Below are positions 24,127-34,607 of a stretch of 64,000 bases of DNA, piece after piece (position 1 is the stretch's first letter; each line of letters opens with the position of its first letter). This DNA is from Mycolicibacterium septicum DSM 44393 (GTDB lineage: Bacteria; Actinomycetota; Actinomycetes; Mycobacteriales; Mycobacteriaceae). A program made the position numbers and the translations under genes. The notes beneath the pieces were generated by a model, which was given only the letters and a program-made list of their open reading frames with translations, did no database searches and was not told the origin of the DNA. Location: positions 255,411 to 319,410 of the forward strand of contig NZ_HG322951.1 in assembly GCF_000455325.1 (NCBI RefSeq), written 5' to 3'.

Positions 24127-24427
24127 ACGGATCAGTTAGCTGAGCGTCTCCCGGATAACGATTCGGTCACTACATCGGGCGCCGCAGATCACGATCAATT
24201 AAGAATGGCGTCCGGTCTCTGAGGCATTTCAAGATCAATGCCCGCAATTCGGCGGCATTGAGGCGTAATTCACGGCGCAGGCGGTAACACCACCACACCC
24301 GTCACAGCCGTTTCACAGCGCAGATGTTTTGCTCGACCTCATCGCGGTTACTTTCGAATTCGGGCCGGGGACAGCGATCGAGAATCGCGAACCGATGAGA
24401 ATCCCAGAATCCCAAAGGAAAATGATC
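24127..24427. other. 301-base intergenic region before the haemophore gene
   Basis: No convincing frame is present. The stretch is lower in GC than its neighbours. It contains one clear inverted repeat, CAATGCC (24236-24242) and GGCATTG (24254-24260) with an 11-base loop. It may hold the promoter and a long leader for the haemophore gene. I see no IdeR box in it. Confidence 0.5.
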
Positions 24428-24826
24428 ATGAAATTCACTGGTATCACCGCACGCCGCGGAATTGCCGGCGCTTGCGCCGCCGGCCTGCTCGGCGGGGTGG
24501 CCGCGACAATGATCGTCGCGCCGACGGCAGCCGCCGCACCCGACTGCAGCGCCAGCGGGGTGGCCGGCACAGTCAGCAGCACCACCGGCGCCGCGCGCGC
24601 CTATCTGGACAGCCACCCGGGCGCCAACCGGGCCGTGACCACCGCGTTCAACCAGCCGCGTCCGCAGGCCGCGGCCACGCTGCGCGGGTACTTCACCGCG
24701 AACCCGCAGGAGTACCACGACCTGCGGGGCATCCTGGCGCCCATCGGGGACACGCAGCGCGCGTGCAACGTGACCGGACTGTCACCCGAACTGGCCTCGG
24801 CCTACTCGGAGTTCATGGCCGGGTAG
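24428..24826 (+). CDS. Secreted haemophore-like heme-binding protein (Rv0203 family)
   Basis: 132 residues. ATG 24428 has AAAGGA 8 bases upstream, whereas the ATG at 24422 is too close to it. The signal peptide is basic (KFTGITARRG), then hydrophobic, ending at TAAAAPD. The mature part has the family pattern: a first cysteine (DCSASGVAGTV), ARAYLDSHPGANRAV, LRGYFTANPQEYHDL and a second cysteine near the end. Family members bind heme and pass it to membrane transporters. The usual MmpL partners are not adjacent. A 65-base gap leads to the CocE hydrolase gene. Confidence 0.83.
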   Translation: MKFTGITARRGIAGACAAGLLGGVAATMIVAPTAAAAPDCSASGVAGTVSSTTGAARAYLDSHPGANRAVTTAFNQPRPQAAATLRGYFTANPQEYHDLRGILAPIGDTQRACNVTGLSPELASAYSEFMAG

Positions 24827-24891
24827 TCCGTCGGCACGATGTTCGGCCCACTGGATACCGTGGTGCCAGGCCGACACGTCAAGGAGGACGG

Positions 24892-26841
24892 ATGGCGAAC
24901 CAGTGGCAGACGGTCCGAGGCAACCGCGGCACCAAGGTGGCCGGACAATCGGCGGCACGCGCCCGTAAACGCAACCCGTCACCGCTCGAACCGGCCTGGA
25001 CGGCCCCGGCGGCCCGCTACGGCGTCGGAGTCCACCACAACGTCGCGATCCGCGCCTCCGATGGCACGGTGCTGCGTGCCGACATCCACTATCCGACGGT
25101 CCCCGAGACCGGCGCGCCGGCAGTGGGACCGTTCCCGGTGCTGCTGTCCATCACGCCCTACGGCAAGAAGGCCCCGCCACCGGCCGCCCAGATCGGCGGC
25201 GGGGCCACCCCGTACCTGATCCGGCGCGGCTACATCGAGGTGATGGCCGATGTGCGGGGCACCGGGGCATCGGGCGGCTCGTTCGAGATGCTTGGCGCCG
25301 TCCAGGTCCAGGACGGTGTCGATCTGGTCAATTGGGCTGCGCGGTTGCCGAATTCCAACGGCAGGGTCGGAATGTTCGGCATCTCCTACCTGGCCATCAA
25401 CCAGCTTCTCACCGCCGCCGCGGTCGGCCCCGACTCACCGCTGAAGGCGATCTTCCCGGTGATGGCCGCCAACGATTTCTACCGCGACGTGGTCACCATG
25501 GGCGGGGTACCGCACATGCGCACGGTGCGGGCCTACGGCGCGGTCTACTCACTGCTCAACGTGGTCAACCCGGCGCTGGAGTTCGCCAAACGCGGCGCTC
25601 ATGAGCGGCCCCGGGTCGGTGGCCTGGCCGCGGTCCGCCAGCGCGGGCGTGACCAGCGCCAGTACTTCCGCACCATGATCGGCGACGCCACAGCCGGCGG
25701 GGACACCGCCTTCGACGGTCCGTTCTGGGACACCATGCGGGCCTCGGACGTGCTGCCCGACATCGCCGAGAACAAGGTCGCGGTCTTCCTGGTCGGAGGC
25801 TGGCACGACGCCTTCCAGCGCGGCGCCCCGCTCAACTACGCCGCGCTGCAGAACGCCTACACGGGTAGACCGACCAACGCTCCGATGGAGCCCGGCCAGC
25901 CGCTCACCGACCGGGTGCAGTTGATCATGGGCCCCTGGTATCACGTCTCGGATCTGGACGGTCTGCATCTGCATGCGCTGCAGCTGCGGTGGTTCGACCG
26001 CTGGCTCAAGGACGACGCCGATGCCGCGGTCACGGGTTCGCCGATCCGCTTCCAGGCCATCGGCAGCAAGGCCTGGTTCCAGGCACAGGACTATCCGTTC
26101 CCCGAGGCCACGCCGACGCGGCTGTATCTGGCCGAGGGCGGGCACCTCGCCGCCGAACCGGCCGGTGAGCAGACCGATGCCATCCTGCGCTACGCGGTGC
26201 GTGGTCCGATATCGGGTCGCAGCCTCGAGCAGTGGACCCTGGGGATGGGCAGCTTCATGGCCGGCCAGGCGGGCCGGCGAATCCGCTACGACCTGGACAA
26301 CCGCCGGCTTCAGCGAGAGGCCCTGACCTACACCACCGCCGAGTTCACCGAAGCCCAACTCATCGCGGGACCGGTCACTTTGACCGTGCAGGCGACGGCC
26401 GACAGCACCGAGACCCTGTGGGTGGCACACCTCGACGATGTGGCACCGGACGGGGCCAGCCGACCGCTGACCCAGGGCGCGCTGCTCGGATCGCACCGGG
26501 CGCTGGATCCGGAGAAGACCTGGTACGCGCCGGACGGAACGGTCATCCGGCCGCATCACGTGAGCACCCGCGCGGCCGCCGAGCCGGTGGTGCCCGGTGA
26601 GCTGACCCGCTACGACCTGGAGATCTTCCCCACCGGGGCGCTGATCGAACCGGGCCATCGGCTACGGCTGACCCTGACCACCTACGACTTCCCCCACCTG
26701 GTGCCCACCCAGCCGGCCCGCCAGGCCCTGGCCGGCGGCACCTACCGGATCCGGCAGGGCGGAAGCGCGCCGTCGAGCCTGCTCATCCCGCTCGCCGACC
26801 CCGCGGCGTTCACGCCGGACGAGTCGCCCGGAGATACGTAA
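24892..26841 (+). CDS. CocE/NonD-family serine hydrolase (X-Pro dipeptidyl-peptidase fold)
   Basis: 649 residues. The alpha/beta-hydrolase part has the nucleophile S165 in GMFGISYLAIN and a likely catalytic His in GPWYHVSDLDG. The C-terminal part (about 430-640) is the beta-rich XPD galactose-binding-like domain, with ELTRYDLEIFPTGALIEPGH. Family members hydrolyse esters or acyl-amino acid bonds (cocaine esterase, glutaryl acylase). ATG 24892 has AAGGAGG seven bases upstream. No signal peptide is seen. The 3' end overlaps the convergent methyltransferase by 32 bases. Confidence 0.87.
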   Translation: MANQWQTVRGNRGTKVAGQSAARARKRNPSPLEPAWTAPAARYGVGVHHNVAIRASDGTVLRADIHYPTVPETGAPAVGPFPVLLSITPYGKKAPPPAAQIGGGATPYLIRRGYIEVMADVRGTGASGGSFEMLGAVQVQDGVDLVNWAARLPNSNGRVGMFGISYLAINQLLTAAAVGPDSPLKAIFPVMAANDFYRDVVTMGGVPHMRTVRAYGAVYSLLNVVNPALEFAKRGAHERPRVGGLAAVRQRGRDQRQYFRTMIGDATAGGDTAFDGPFWDTMRASDVLPDIAENKVAVFLVGGWHDAFQRGAPLNYAALQNAYTGRPTNAPMEPGQPLTDRVQLIMGPWYHVSDLDGLHLHALQLRWFDRWLKDDADAAVTGSPIRFQAIGSKAWFQAQDYPFPEATPTRLYLAEGGHLAAEPAGEQTDAILRYAVRGPISGRSLEQWTLGMGSFMAGQAGRRIRYDLDNRRLQREALTYTTAEFTEAQLIAGPVTLTVQATADSTETLWVAHLDDVAPDGASRPLTQGALLGSHRALDPEKTWYAPDGTVIRPHHVSTRAAAEPVVPGELTRYDLEIFPTGALIEPGHRLRLTLTTYDFPHLVPTQPARQALAGGTYRIRQGGSAPSSLLIPLADPAAFTPDESPGDT

Positions 26842-27403
26842 GCCTTCCGGCCAGCCGGATGTGCCCGGATCCCACCACCGCGCAATCGAATCCGGCATCC
26901 TCGAACAGCCGGGAGAGGGCGTCGCCGCGCACGTCGACGACGTGCAGGCTGCCGCCTGGCCGCAGCACCCGGAACAGCTCACGGGCGGCCGCGATCTTGG
27001 TGGCTTCGTCGAGGTGGTGCAGCATCATCGACGACAGCGCCCGGTCGAACTCGCCGTCGTCGAACGGCAATTCCTGGGCGTAGGCCCGGGTGAACCCGAT
27101 ACCGGTCATGCCCTTGGCTTTTCGTTCCGCCCGCCGCAGCGCCCGTGGATCGGGGTCCGTCCCGACGATGTCGGCGCCGGGACATGCCTTCTTGGCGCGG
27201 ACGGTGAGGTTGCCTGTTCCACAACCTATTTCGACGACCCGCTGGCCGTCTGCGATTCCGGCCTGCGCGACCAGGTCGCGGTAGGCGGGATTCATCCCCA
27301 GGATCCGCGTCAGGAGGTCGTAGCCGGGCAGGAATGCGTCATGACCCGCGGCAGGCAGGTAGTCATGCCGGTTCTTCAGGAGATGTGGACGATGTTCGGT
27401 CAT
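26810..27403 (-). CDS. Class I SAM-dependent methyltransferase
   Basis: 197 residues from ATG 27403; ATG 27412 is in frame and adds three. Motif I is VVEIGCGTGNLTVRAKKA and motif II is VGTDPDPRALRRAERKAKG; LPFDDGEFDRALSSMMLHHL is the UbiE-like motif IV. Substrate unknown. The region KNRHDYLPAAGHDAFLPGYD near the start is typical of a mycobacterial UbiE-like group. It is convergent with the CocE hydrolase and divergent from the AraC gene. Confidence 0.83.
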   Translation of the reverse strand: MTEHRPHLLKNRHDYLPAAGHDAFLPGYDLLTRILGMNPAYRDLVAQAGIADGQRVVEIGCGTGNLTVRAKKACPGADIVGTDPDPRALRRAERKAKGMTGIGFTRAYAQELPFDDGEFDRALSSMMLHHLDEATKIAAARELFRVLRPGGSLHVVDVRGDALSRLFEDAGFDCAVVGSGHIRLAGRLTYLRATRPA

Positions 27404-27477
27404 GAATTCCATGATTCATCGGATCGGGCAAGGATAGTTGGGCGAAGATTGGGCGAATCAGGATTATCTTTGGTGTG

Positions 27478-28358
27478 ATGTCCGACGTGTCCCGCCTGGT
27501 CCGCCACCGCGATGGCGTCCCCGTCTACCGGTACTGGACCGACCGTGACGCCCCGCCGGTTTCGGTGACAAGGGGCCGGCGCGCCGACCTCCCCGAACAC
27601 CGTCCGCACATCCACGACTTCCCGGTGCTCTGGTACGTGGCGACCGACGCGGTGGTCTACGTGGTGGCAGCGGGCGAGGTGATCGACCCTCGTCCGCTGA
27701 CCACCGAGTCCGACGGGATCGGCGTGTACTTCGACCCCGCCGCGCTGGGCTACGACACCGGCTCGCCATGGCCCACCTGGCAGGCCCACCCGCTGCTGTT
27801 CCCGTTCATCCACGGGAAGTCCGGTGGACTACTGCAATTGCACATCCCCACCGATCGACAGCCGCTGTGGGAGAGCACGATCCGATCGATCGAGGCGGAG
27901 CTCACCGGCCGGCGGGAGGGCTATCGTCAGGCCGCGCTGGCTCATCTGACCCTGTTGCTCATCGACCTGGCGCGTCTCGCCGACGACGTGGTCGGCGACC
28001 TGCGGCGCAGTGGAGAGCCGTTGCTGGCCGAGGTGTTCGCAGCGATCGACCGCAGGTTGTCGGAGCCGCTGTCGTTGCGCGATGTCGCCGACGAGGTCGG
28101 AATGACAGCGGGTCATCTCACCACGTTGGTCCGCCGGCGGACCGGGCGCACGGTCGGCGAGTGGATCAACGAGCGCCGGATGAGTCGGGCTCGTGCCCTG
28201 CTCAGCGATACCGACCTCTCGGTGGCCGAGGTCGCCGCGCGGGTGGGCATGGCAGACCCGGGGTACTTCAGCCGTCAGTTCCGACGGGCGCACGGCCGGT
28301 CACCGCGCGAGTGGCGCCGATCCGGGCCTCCGGCATCGGAACCGAATCACCTTGATAA
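27478..28358 (+). CDS. AraC-family regulator with an ambiguous 3' end (frame stays open to 29748)
   Basis: Residues 1 to about 285 are a complete AraC protein. The N-terminal cupin-like sensor contains LPEHRPHIHDFPVLWYVA. Two HTHs follow (LSLRDVADEVGMTAGHLTTL; SVAEVAARVGMADPGYFSRQ), ending at SPREWRR. After that the same frame has no stop until 29748, because it runs antiparallel in phase through the whole antigen-85 gene. Tandem stops TGATAA at 28353-28358 lie one frame away. The given end marks them: a one-base frame change near 28320-28350 would end the gene there. Either the gene has a frameshift or the protein carries a long non-conserved tail. ATG 27478 follows an in-frame GTG at 27475. 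Confidence 0.75.
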
Positions 28359-28389
28359 CGGAGGGGTTACGCCAGGCGCGGCCCCGGTA

Positions 28390-29665
<1,276 letters not shown>

Positions 29666-29690
29666 CGATCGCGTACGTAACGCCAGAGAG

Positions 29691-29720
29691 AGTCATCACT
29701 GATGCTGATGACTTTCATCA
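29691..29720. promoter_or_regulatory. Nested inverted repeats upstream of the cupin gene
   Basis: AGTCATCA (29691-29698) and TGATGACT (29706-29713) are a perfect 8-bp inverted repeat with a 7-base spacer. TGATGA also pairs with TCATCA at 29715-29720. Three half-sites in 30 AT-richer bases suggest a regulator binding site for the cupin gene. A terminator for the antigen-85 transcript is the alternative. Confidence 0.5.
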
Positions 29721-29766
29721 AAAAGCATCGTTGGACTCGATGGACTGAGGCGAGTGTCATGGAGGC

Positions 29767-30183
29767 ATGACACGCACACGCCTCGCCCTGGCCGCCTTCG
29801 CCTTGACCACCGCCGCGACCGGCGCTCTGATCACCGCGCCGGCCGCGCTCGCCGATGACCCGACCGCGGGTGTGTCGCGCACCGAGCTTCAGCGTTCCGC
29901 GGCTCCCACGCCGGGATTCGAGATCGTCCAGACCAGATTCGAGATCCCGGTCGGCAAGGAGTCGGGCCGCCACAGTCATCCGGGGCCGGAAGTGGGCTAC
30001 ATCGTCCAGGGAGACGTGGACATGGTGTTCGATGACCGGCCGACCCAGCACCTGCATTCGGGAGACCCGTTCCTCATCCCGCCCGGCGTCGTCCACAACG
30101 CACACAACGTCGGCACCGTGCGGACCCTGATGCTGTCCACCTACGTGGTGCCGGTCGATCAGCCGTTGGTGACCATGTACTGA
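29767..30183 (+). CDS. Secreted cupin-domain protein
   Basis: 138 residues. A signal peptide runs to about residue 30 (LALAAFALTTAATGAL, ending at ALAD). The cupin barrel has both metal motifs: GRHSHPGPEVGYIVQGD (motif 1, H-x-H and E) and DPFLIPPGVVHNAHN (motif 2). Cupins bind a divalent metal and perform diverse isomerase or dioxygenase reactions; the substrate here is unknown. Export is unusual for this group. It ends overlapping the convergent FAD oxidoreductase by 25 bases. Confidence 0.85.
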   Translation: MTRTRLALAAFALTTAATGALITAPAALADDPTAGVSRTELQRSAAPTPGFEIVQTRFEIPVGKESGRHSHPGPEVGYIVQGDVDMVFDDRPTQHLHSGDPFLIPPGVVHNAHNVGTVRTLMLSTYVVPVDQPLVTMY

Positions 30184-31295
30184 TCGTCGGACCGCACGCC
30201 ACGGTAGATGCCGCGGCGGACGATCCACGGCTGCAGCACCCGTTCGATGGACCAGGACGGGAATCGGAACGCAAACCCGTTGGGTGCGAACACTTCCAGC
30301 CCGTCCGGCAGCACACCCAGTACCGATCCCCAGCGACTGGCCGGCGGACGGTAACCGCGCATGCGGCCGCCGGTGAAGTAGGCACTCACGTTCCGGGCGA
30401 GCAGTCCGTCGGCCCGGTTGCGCGCCGAGGAGCGCAGCGGGTCGGTGGCCGCGACATCGCCGACGGCGAACACGTCGTCGTGCCCGGGCACCCGCAGTTC
30501 CGGTGTCACCCGCACGAACCCGCGCTCGTCGAGGACGTCGGCGGGCAGCCAGGCCGTGTTGGGCCGCACCCGGCCGATGGCCCACAGCACGGCATCGGCC
30601 TGCACCGGCGCCTGGCCGCCGCTGAAGTGAACGGGTTCGGACGTGATGGCCGCGCAGTCGAAACCTTCGGGCACCACTGCCCGGTGTCCGGGGTGCAGCG
30701 TCACGCCCGCGGCCGCCAACCTGTCTTCGACCCGCTTGCGGGCCCGCCAATGATGCTGTGGCAGAGGGTGTTCGCCCGGGTAGTACAGGCCGACCCTGGT
30801 ATCCGGCCACCGGACGGCGATGTTGGCCGCGCTGCTGGCCGCCGCTGCCCCGCCGCCGATGACGGCGACCGACCCTGCCGAACCCAACCGCTCGTGCGCG
30901 GTCCGCAGCCCGGAATCGACATCCCCCACGGACTGCAGAACGGCTTGTCGCCAGAAGCCGTTGGTGACACCGGTGGAGATGACCAGCGCGTCATAGGGTT
31001 CCACCCGCTCGTTCCCGTCGGCCTCACGCACGCTGACCGTGCGGGCCGAGAAGTCGGCGCTGGTGAGCGTGCCGTGCACGGTACGGACGCGATCGAGTTC
31101 GCGGAACCGGTCGAAGCCGATCCAGTAATTGCGTGCCCAGTCATCGGGTCGGGCCAGCCGCGTGCCGAGCTCCTGACCGCTGACCAGTCCGGGGTTCACC
31201 GAGATGCCGACGACGTCGAACCGGCGTGCCAACCGGATCGCGGTGAGCACGCCGGTGTCACCGAGCCCGGCGATCACCACGCGCTTTCGGTCCAT
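30159..31295 (-). CDS. FAD-dependent pyridine nucleotide-disulfide-family oxidoreductase (NDH-2/AIF-like)
   Basis: 378 residues. The FAD-binding motif is degenerate, VVIAGLGDTGVLTAIRLA. The second dinucleotide motif is SVAVIGGGAAAASSAANIAV, and DDVFAVGDVAAT is the C-terminal FAD-binding GD motif. No redox-active CxxxxC is visible. This fits type II NADH dehydrogenase or ferredoxin reductase-like enzymes rather than thioredoxin reductases. PASRWGSVLGVLPDGLEVFAPNGF is a family-like C-terminus. It is divergent from the acyl-CoA dehydrogenase pair (59-base gap) and convergent with the cupin gene. Confidence 0.82.
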   Translation of the reverse strand: MDRKRVVIAGLGDTGVLTAIRLARRFDVVGISVNPGLVSGQELGTRLARPDDWARNYWIGFDRFRELDRVRTVHGTLTSADFSARTVSVREADGNERVEPYDALVISTGVTNGFWRQAVLQSVGDVDSGLRTAHERLGSAGSVAVIGGGAAAASSAANIAVRWPDTRVGLYYPGEHPLPQHHWRARKRVEDRLAAAGVTLHPGHRAVVPEGFDCAAITSEPVHFSGGQAPVQADAVLWAIGRVRPNTAWLPADVLDERGFVRVTPELRVPGHDDVFAVGDVAATDPLRSSARNRADGLLARNVSAYFTGGRMRGYRPPASRWGSVLGVLPDGLEVFAPNGFAFRFPSWSIERVLQPWIVRRGIYRGVRSDDQYMVTNG

Positions 31296-31354
31296 GACCG
31301 GTGACGCTACCGCCCGCGCGCGGGCCGCTGAATCCCTTTCCCTATCGTGGCTGG

Positions 31355-32557
31355 ATGAGCAGCGTCGCTGATGCGGACCGGGTCGCCGACCTCGCCCGCC
31401 GGGTCGTGGCCGACCACGACCCCAAGAAAGTCCCGATCCCCGAGTACCTGGCCGCCTGTTACGACGCGGGCCTGTCCTGGGTGCACTTCCCCGAGGGCCT
31501 CGGCGGTCTCGGGGTGTCGCGCGGTCTGCAGGCCGTGGCCGACCGCATCCTGCAGGGCGCCGGCGGCCCCATACCGCTGGGCCTCAATCCGATGGGCTAC
31601 GGCATGGCCGCCCCGACGGTGCGCGAACACGCTCAGTCCGAGGAGCTCAAGAAGTCCTGGCTGCGCCCGCTGGCGAGCACCGAACACATCTGGTGCCAGC
31701 TGTTCTCCGAGCCGGGCGCAGGATCGGACCTGGCCGGGCTGGCCACGTCCGCGGTCCGCGACGGTGACGAGTGGGTGCTGAACGGCCAGAAGGTGTGGAC
31801 CAGCCTGGCGCACCGGGCACGCTGGGGTCTGCTGCTGGCCCGCTCGAATCCCGATGTGGCCAAACACAAAGGCCTCACCTACTTCGTCCTGGATATGCAC
31901 GGGCCGGGCGTCGAGACCAGGCCGCTGCGGCAGATGACCGGCCAGGCCGAGTTCAACGAGGTGTACATCACCGACGCCCGCATTCCCGACGCTCATCGGC
32001 TCGGGGAGGTCGGCAACGGCTGGAACGTGGCGATGACGACGCTGATGAACGAGCGCAGCGCGCTCGGCGGCAGCGGCAACCGTCGCGGCGCCGGGACCAT
32101 CTCGGATGCCGTGGCGCTGTGGGCATCACGCCCGGATCTGCGGACTCCGGTGCTGCGGGATCGGCTGACCCAGCTCTGGCTGCGCTCCGAGGCCCAGCGC
32201 CTGACCGCCGAGCGGTCGCGTGCGGCCGCCACCGTCGGCGGGCCGGGTCCCGAAGGCTCGATCGGAAAGCTCGTCGGCGCCGAGCTCAACCAGCACATCT
32301 ACCAGTGGTGCATGGATCTTCTTGGGCCCGAAGGGATCCTGTATCACGGGTACGGGACGGGCGACCGGGACGAAGATGAGAAGAGCACCGACTGGCGCGG
32401 CCCCATCCAGCAGCGTTTTCTGCGCAGCAAGGCCAACACCATCGAAGGCGGCACGTCAGAGGTGATGCGCAACATTCTCGGCGAACGGATCCTCGGGTTG
32501 CCCGGCGATCTGCGGGCCGATGCCGGTATGCCGTGGAAGGAGATCCCGCGTGGCTGA
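31355..32557 (+). CDS. Acyl-CoA dehydrogenase, first of an adjacent pair
   Basis: 400 residues with the catalytic-domain signatures WCQLFSEPGAGSDLAGLATS and GQKVWTSLAHRARWGLLLAR, FAD-binding region and C-terminal EGGTSEVMRNILGERILGLP. The family oxidises acyl-CoA at C2-C3 with FAD. The next gene overlaps by 8 bases and encodes a second acyl-CoA dehydrogenase. Such pairs in actinobacteria form alpha2beta2 heterotetramers used for steroid or bulky acyl-CoAs. The glutamate-type catalytic base could not be placed with certainty. Start is ATG 31355. Confidence 0.88.
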   Translation: MSSVADADRVADLARRVVADHDPKKVPIPEYLAACYDAGLSWVHFPEGLGGLGVSRGLQAVADRILQGAGGPIPLGLNPMGYGMAAPTVREHAQSEELKKSWLRPLASTEHIWCQLFSEPGAGSDLAGLATSAVRDGDEWVLNGQKVWTSLAHRARWGLLLARSNPDVAKHKGLTYFVLDMHGPGVETRPLRQMTGQAEFNEVYITDARIPDAHRLGEVGNGWNVAMTTLMNERSALGGSGNRRGAGTISDAVALWASRPDLRTPVLRDRLTQLWLRSEAQRLTAERSRAAATVGGPGPEGSIGKLVGAELNQHIYQWCMDLLGPEGILYHGYGTGDRDEDEKSTDWRGPIQQRFLRSKANTIEGGTSEVMRNILGERILGLPGDLRADAGMPWKEIPRG

Positions 32558-33710
32558 TTCTGAGTTCACGTTCACCGACGAACAGGCCCAGCTGCGGACG
32601 GCGGTCCGCAAGTTCTGTGCCGAGAACTTCGACGAGCAGACCGTGCGGGGCCTGATGGAGTCCGAACCCCGGTTCGATCCGTCGGTGTGGGCGCGGTTGG
32701 GTGCCGAGCTCGGCGTGCTCGGCCTGGCGGTTCCCGAGGCCGACGGCGGAGCCGGCGGCACACTCGTCGACCAGGCCATCGCGGTCGAGGAACTCGGCGC
32801 GGCATTGGCCTGCGGTCCGGTGTTCGGCACCGTGTTGCTGTCGATCCCGGCGCTGGTCGCCTCCTCGGCAGGTCCGGTGCGCGACGAACTCCTCGGCACA
32901 CTCGCCGAAGGCACCCGCACGGCGGCGTTCGCGGTCCCGGATCGGGCGGGCGCCTTCGATCCCGCCGCGGTGAATGTGAGTGTCGCCGAGGACGGGACAC
33001 TCACCGGCACGGTCGAACGCGTCGTGGACGGCGACGCGGCAGATGTGTTGCTGGTGGCCGCCACGGGACCCGACGGCGTGGCTCTGTACTCGGTCGAGGC
33101 GACGGGCCCTGGCGTGCAGCGGAACCCGCTGACCACGCTCGACCTCACCCGGCCGCAGGCCACCGTCGTCTTGACCGCGGCCCCCGCGCAACTGGTGGCC
33201 GGCAGCGGCGAGGCCGACCGCGTCATCACCCACGCATTCCAGGTGGCCTCCACACTGCTGGCCGCCGAACAGGTCGGTGCCGCACAGCATCTGCTGGATC
33301 TGTCCGTGGAATACGCGAAATCGAGACTGCAGTTCGGCAGGCAGATCGGCTCCTTCCAGGCTGTCAAGCATCGGCTGGCGGACTGCCTGGTGGATCTCGA
33401 GCACGCCCGGTCGGCGACCTATCACGCGGCGTGGGCACTGACCGACGGCACCGACGACCCGGCGCTGGCGGCCAGCATCGCCCAGGCCACCGCGTCGGCG
33501 GCGTTCGCAAAGGTTGCTGCCGACACCATCCAGGTGCACGGGGGGATCGGATTCACCTGGGAACACCAGGCGCATCTGTACTTCAAGCGAGCCACCACCG
33601 ATGCCGCGCTGCTGGGCAGTGCGGAGGCCCACCGGTCGCGGGTGGCCGAACTGGTTCTCGACGACGTGGAAGCCGAGCGCGCGCCGTGGGTGGCGACGGG
33701 TACGCAATGA
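32550..33710 (+). CDS. Acyl-CoA dehydrogenase, second of an adjacent pair
   Basis: 386 residues starting at GTG 32550 and overlapping the preceding gene by 8 bases. FTFTDEQAQLRTAVRKFCAE is the N-terminal helical domain. SRLQFGRQIGSFQAVKHRLA and VHGGIGFTWEHQAHLYFKRA are FAD-contact motifs. The middle domain is divergent and lacks the usual glycine-rich SEP motif of the partner, as expected for the non-FAD-binding or non-catalytic half of a heterotetramer. This is inference from known FadE28/29-type pairs. It is followed by a hydrolase and a FAH-family gene in the same direction. Confidence 0.86.
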   Translation: MADSEFTFTDEQAQLRTAVRKFCAENFDEQTVRGLMESEPRFDPSVWARLGAELGVLGLAVPEADGGAGGTLVDQAIAVEELGAALACGPVFGTVLLSIPALVASSAGPVRDELLGTLAEGTRTAAFAVPDRAGAFDPAAVNVSVAEDGTLTGTVERVVDGDAADVLLVAATGPDGVALYSVEATGPGVQRNPLTTLDLTRPQATVVLTAAPAQLVAGSGEADRVITHAFQVASTLLAAEQVGAAQHLLDLSVEYAKSRLQFGRQIGSFQAVKHRLADCLVDLEHARSATYHAAWALTDGTDDPALAASIAQATASAAFAKVAADTIQVHGGIGFTWEHQAHLYFKRATTDAALLGSAEAHRSRVAELVLDDVEAERAPWVATGTQ

Positions 33711-33758
33711 TCGGTTGAAAACGCGCGGCAGGCGTTGCGCGACCGTAAAATCCCGCTG

Positions 33759-34607
33759 ATGGACAGCGCTGCCGAACACCGCACGCTGGCTGTCGACGGG
33801 GTGCGGTCGCCGGTGCTTGTTGCCGGTCCGTCAGGCCCGGACCGGCAACAAGCATCAGAAGCAGTGGTGTTCGTGCACGGCAACAACGCCGGGGCCAGGT
33901 GGGACCGGTTGCTGACGCCGGTCGCCGGTTTCGCGCGGGTGATCGCCCCGGAGATGCCTGGTTTCGGCGCGGCCGACAAGCCGGCCCAGTGGCCGTACAC
34001 GGTGGCTGCCTACGCGGCACACCTCGACGCGATCCTGGACCAACTCGGTGTCGAACGCGCGCATCTGGTCGCCCATGACTTCGGCGGGCCCTGGGCACTC
34101 GCGTGGGCCGTCGACCATCTCGACTCGGTCGCCAGCATCACGTTGATCAACGCCCCGGTGGTGATCAACCACTTCGCTGCCAAGCTGTGGCGGACACCCG
34201 TGCTGGCCGAGGCACTGTCGCGGGTCGGCAACCCGGCCGTTCTACGTCGCGTGCTCGCGATGCGGGACCCGGGGCTGCCGCCCGATGCGCTGGAATCGAT
34301 CGCCGAGCACATGTTCGCCCGTGGCACACCCGATGCGGTGGTGAAGCTGTACCGGTCCACCGGTCCGAATGCCCTTGCCCCGTATGTCGATCGGCTCGCC
34401 GATTACGGAGGCGACGTCCTGGTGGTGTGGGGTGCCGATGACCGCTATGTGCCGTTCGCACAAACCGACGAGTACCGCCGGATCTTCCGGAACTGTGAGG
34501 TCCAGCCGGTGCCCGGGACCGGCCACTGGCCCTGGCTCGAACAACCCGATGTGGTGGCCGGGCATGTCACCGCGTTCCTGCGCAGGCAACTCGGATGTGC
34601 CCGGTGA
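33759..34607 (+). CDS. Alpha/beta hydrolase with a haloalkane dehalogenase/epoxide hydrolase-type Asp nucleophile
   Basis: 282 residues. The nucleophile elbow is HDFGGPWAL (about residue 108), with Asp in place of Ser, as in haloalkane dehalogenases and epoxide hydrolases. HGNNAGARW forms the oxyanion region and GTGHWPWLEQPD carries the catalytic His. The cap has no obvious epoxide-hydrolase tyrosine pair by eye. C-C hydrolases use Ser, so an ester/C-C role is less likely. It follows the acyl-CoA dehydrogenase pair and overlaps the FAH gene (GTGA). Start ATG 33759. Confidence 0.82.
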   Translation: MDSAAEHRTLAVDGVRSPVLVAGPSGPDRQQASEAVVFVHGNNAGARWDRLLTPVAGFARVIAPEMPGFGAADKPAQWPYTVAAYAAHLDAILDQLGVERAHLVAHDFGGPWALAWAVDHLDSVASITLINAPVVINHFAAKLWRTPVLAEALSRVGNPAVLRRVLAMRDPGLPPDALESIAEHMFARGTPDAVVKLYRSTGPNALAPYVDRLADYGGDVLVVWGADDRYVPFAQTDEYRRIFRNCEVQPVPGTGHWPWLEQPDVVAGHVTAFLRRQLGCAR

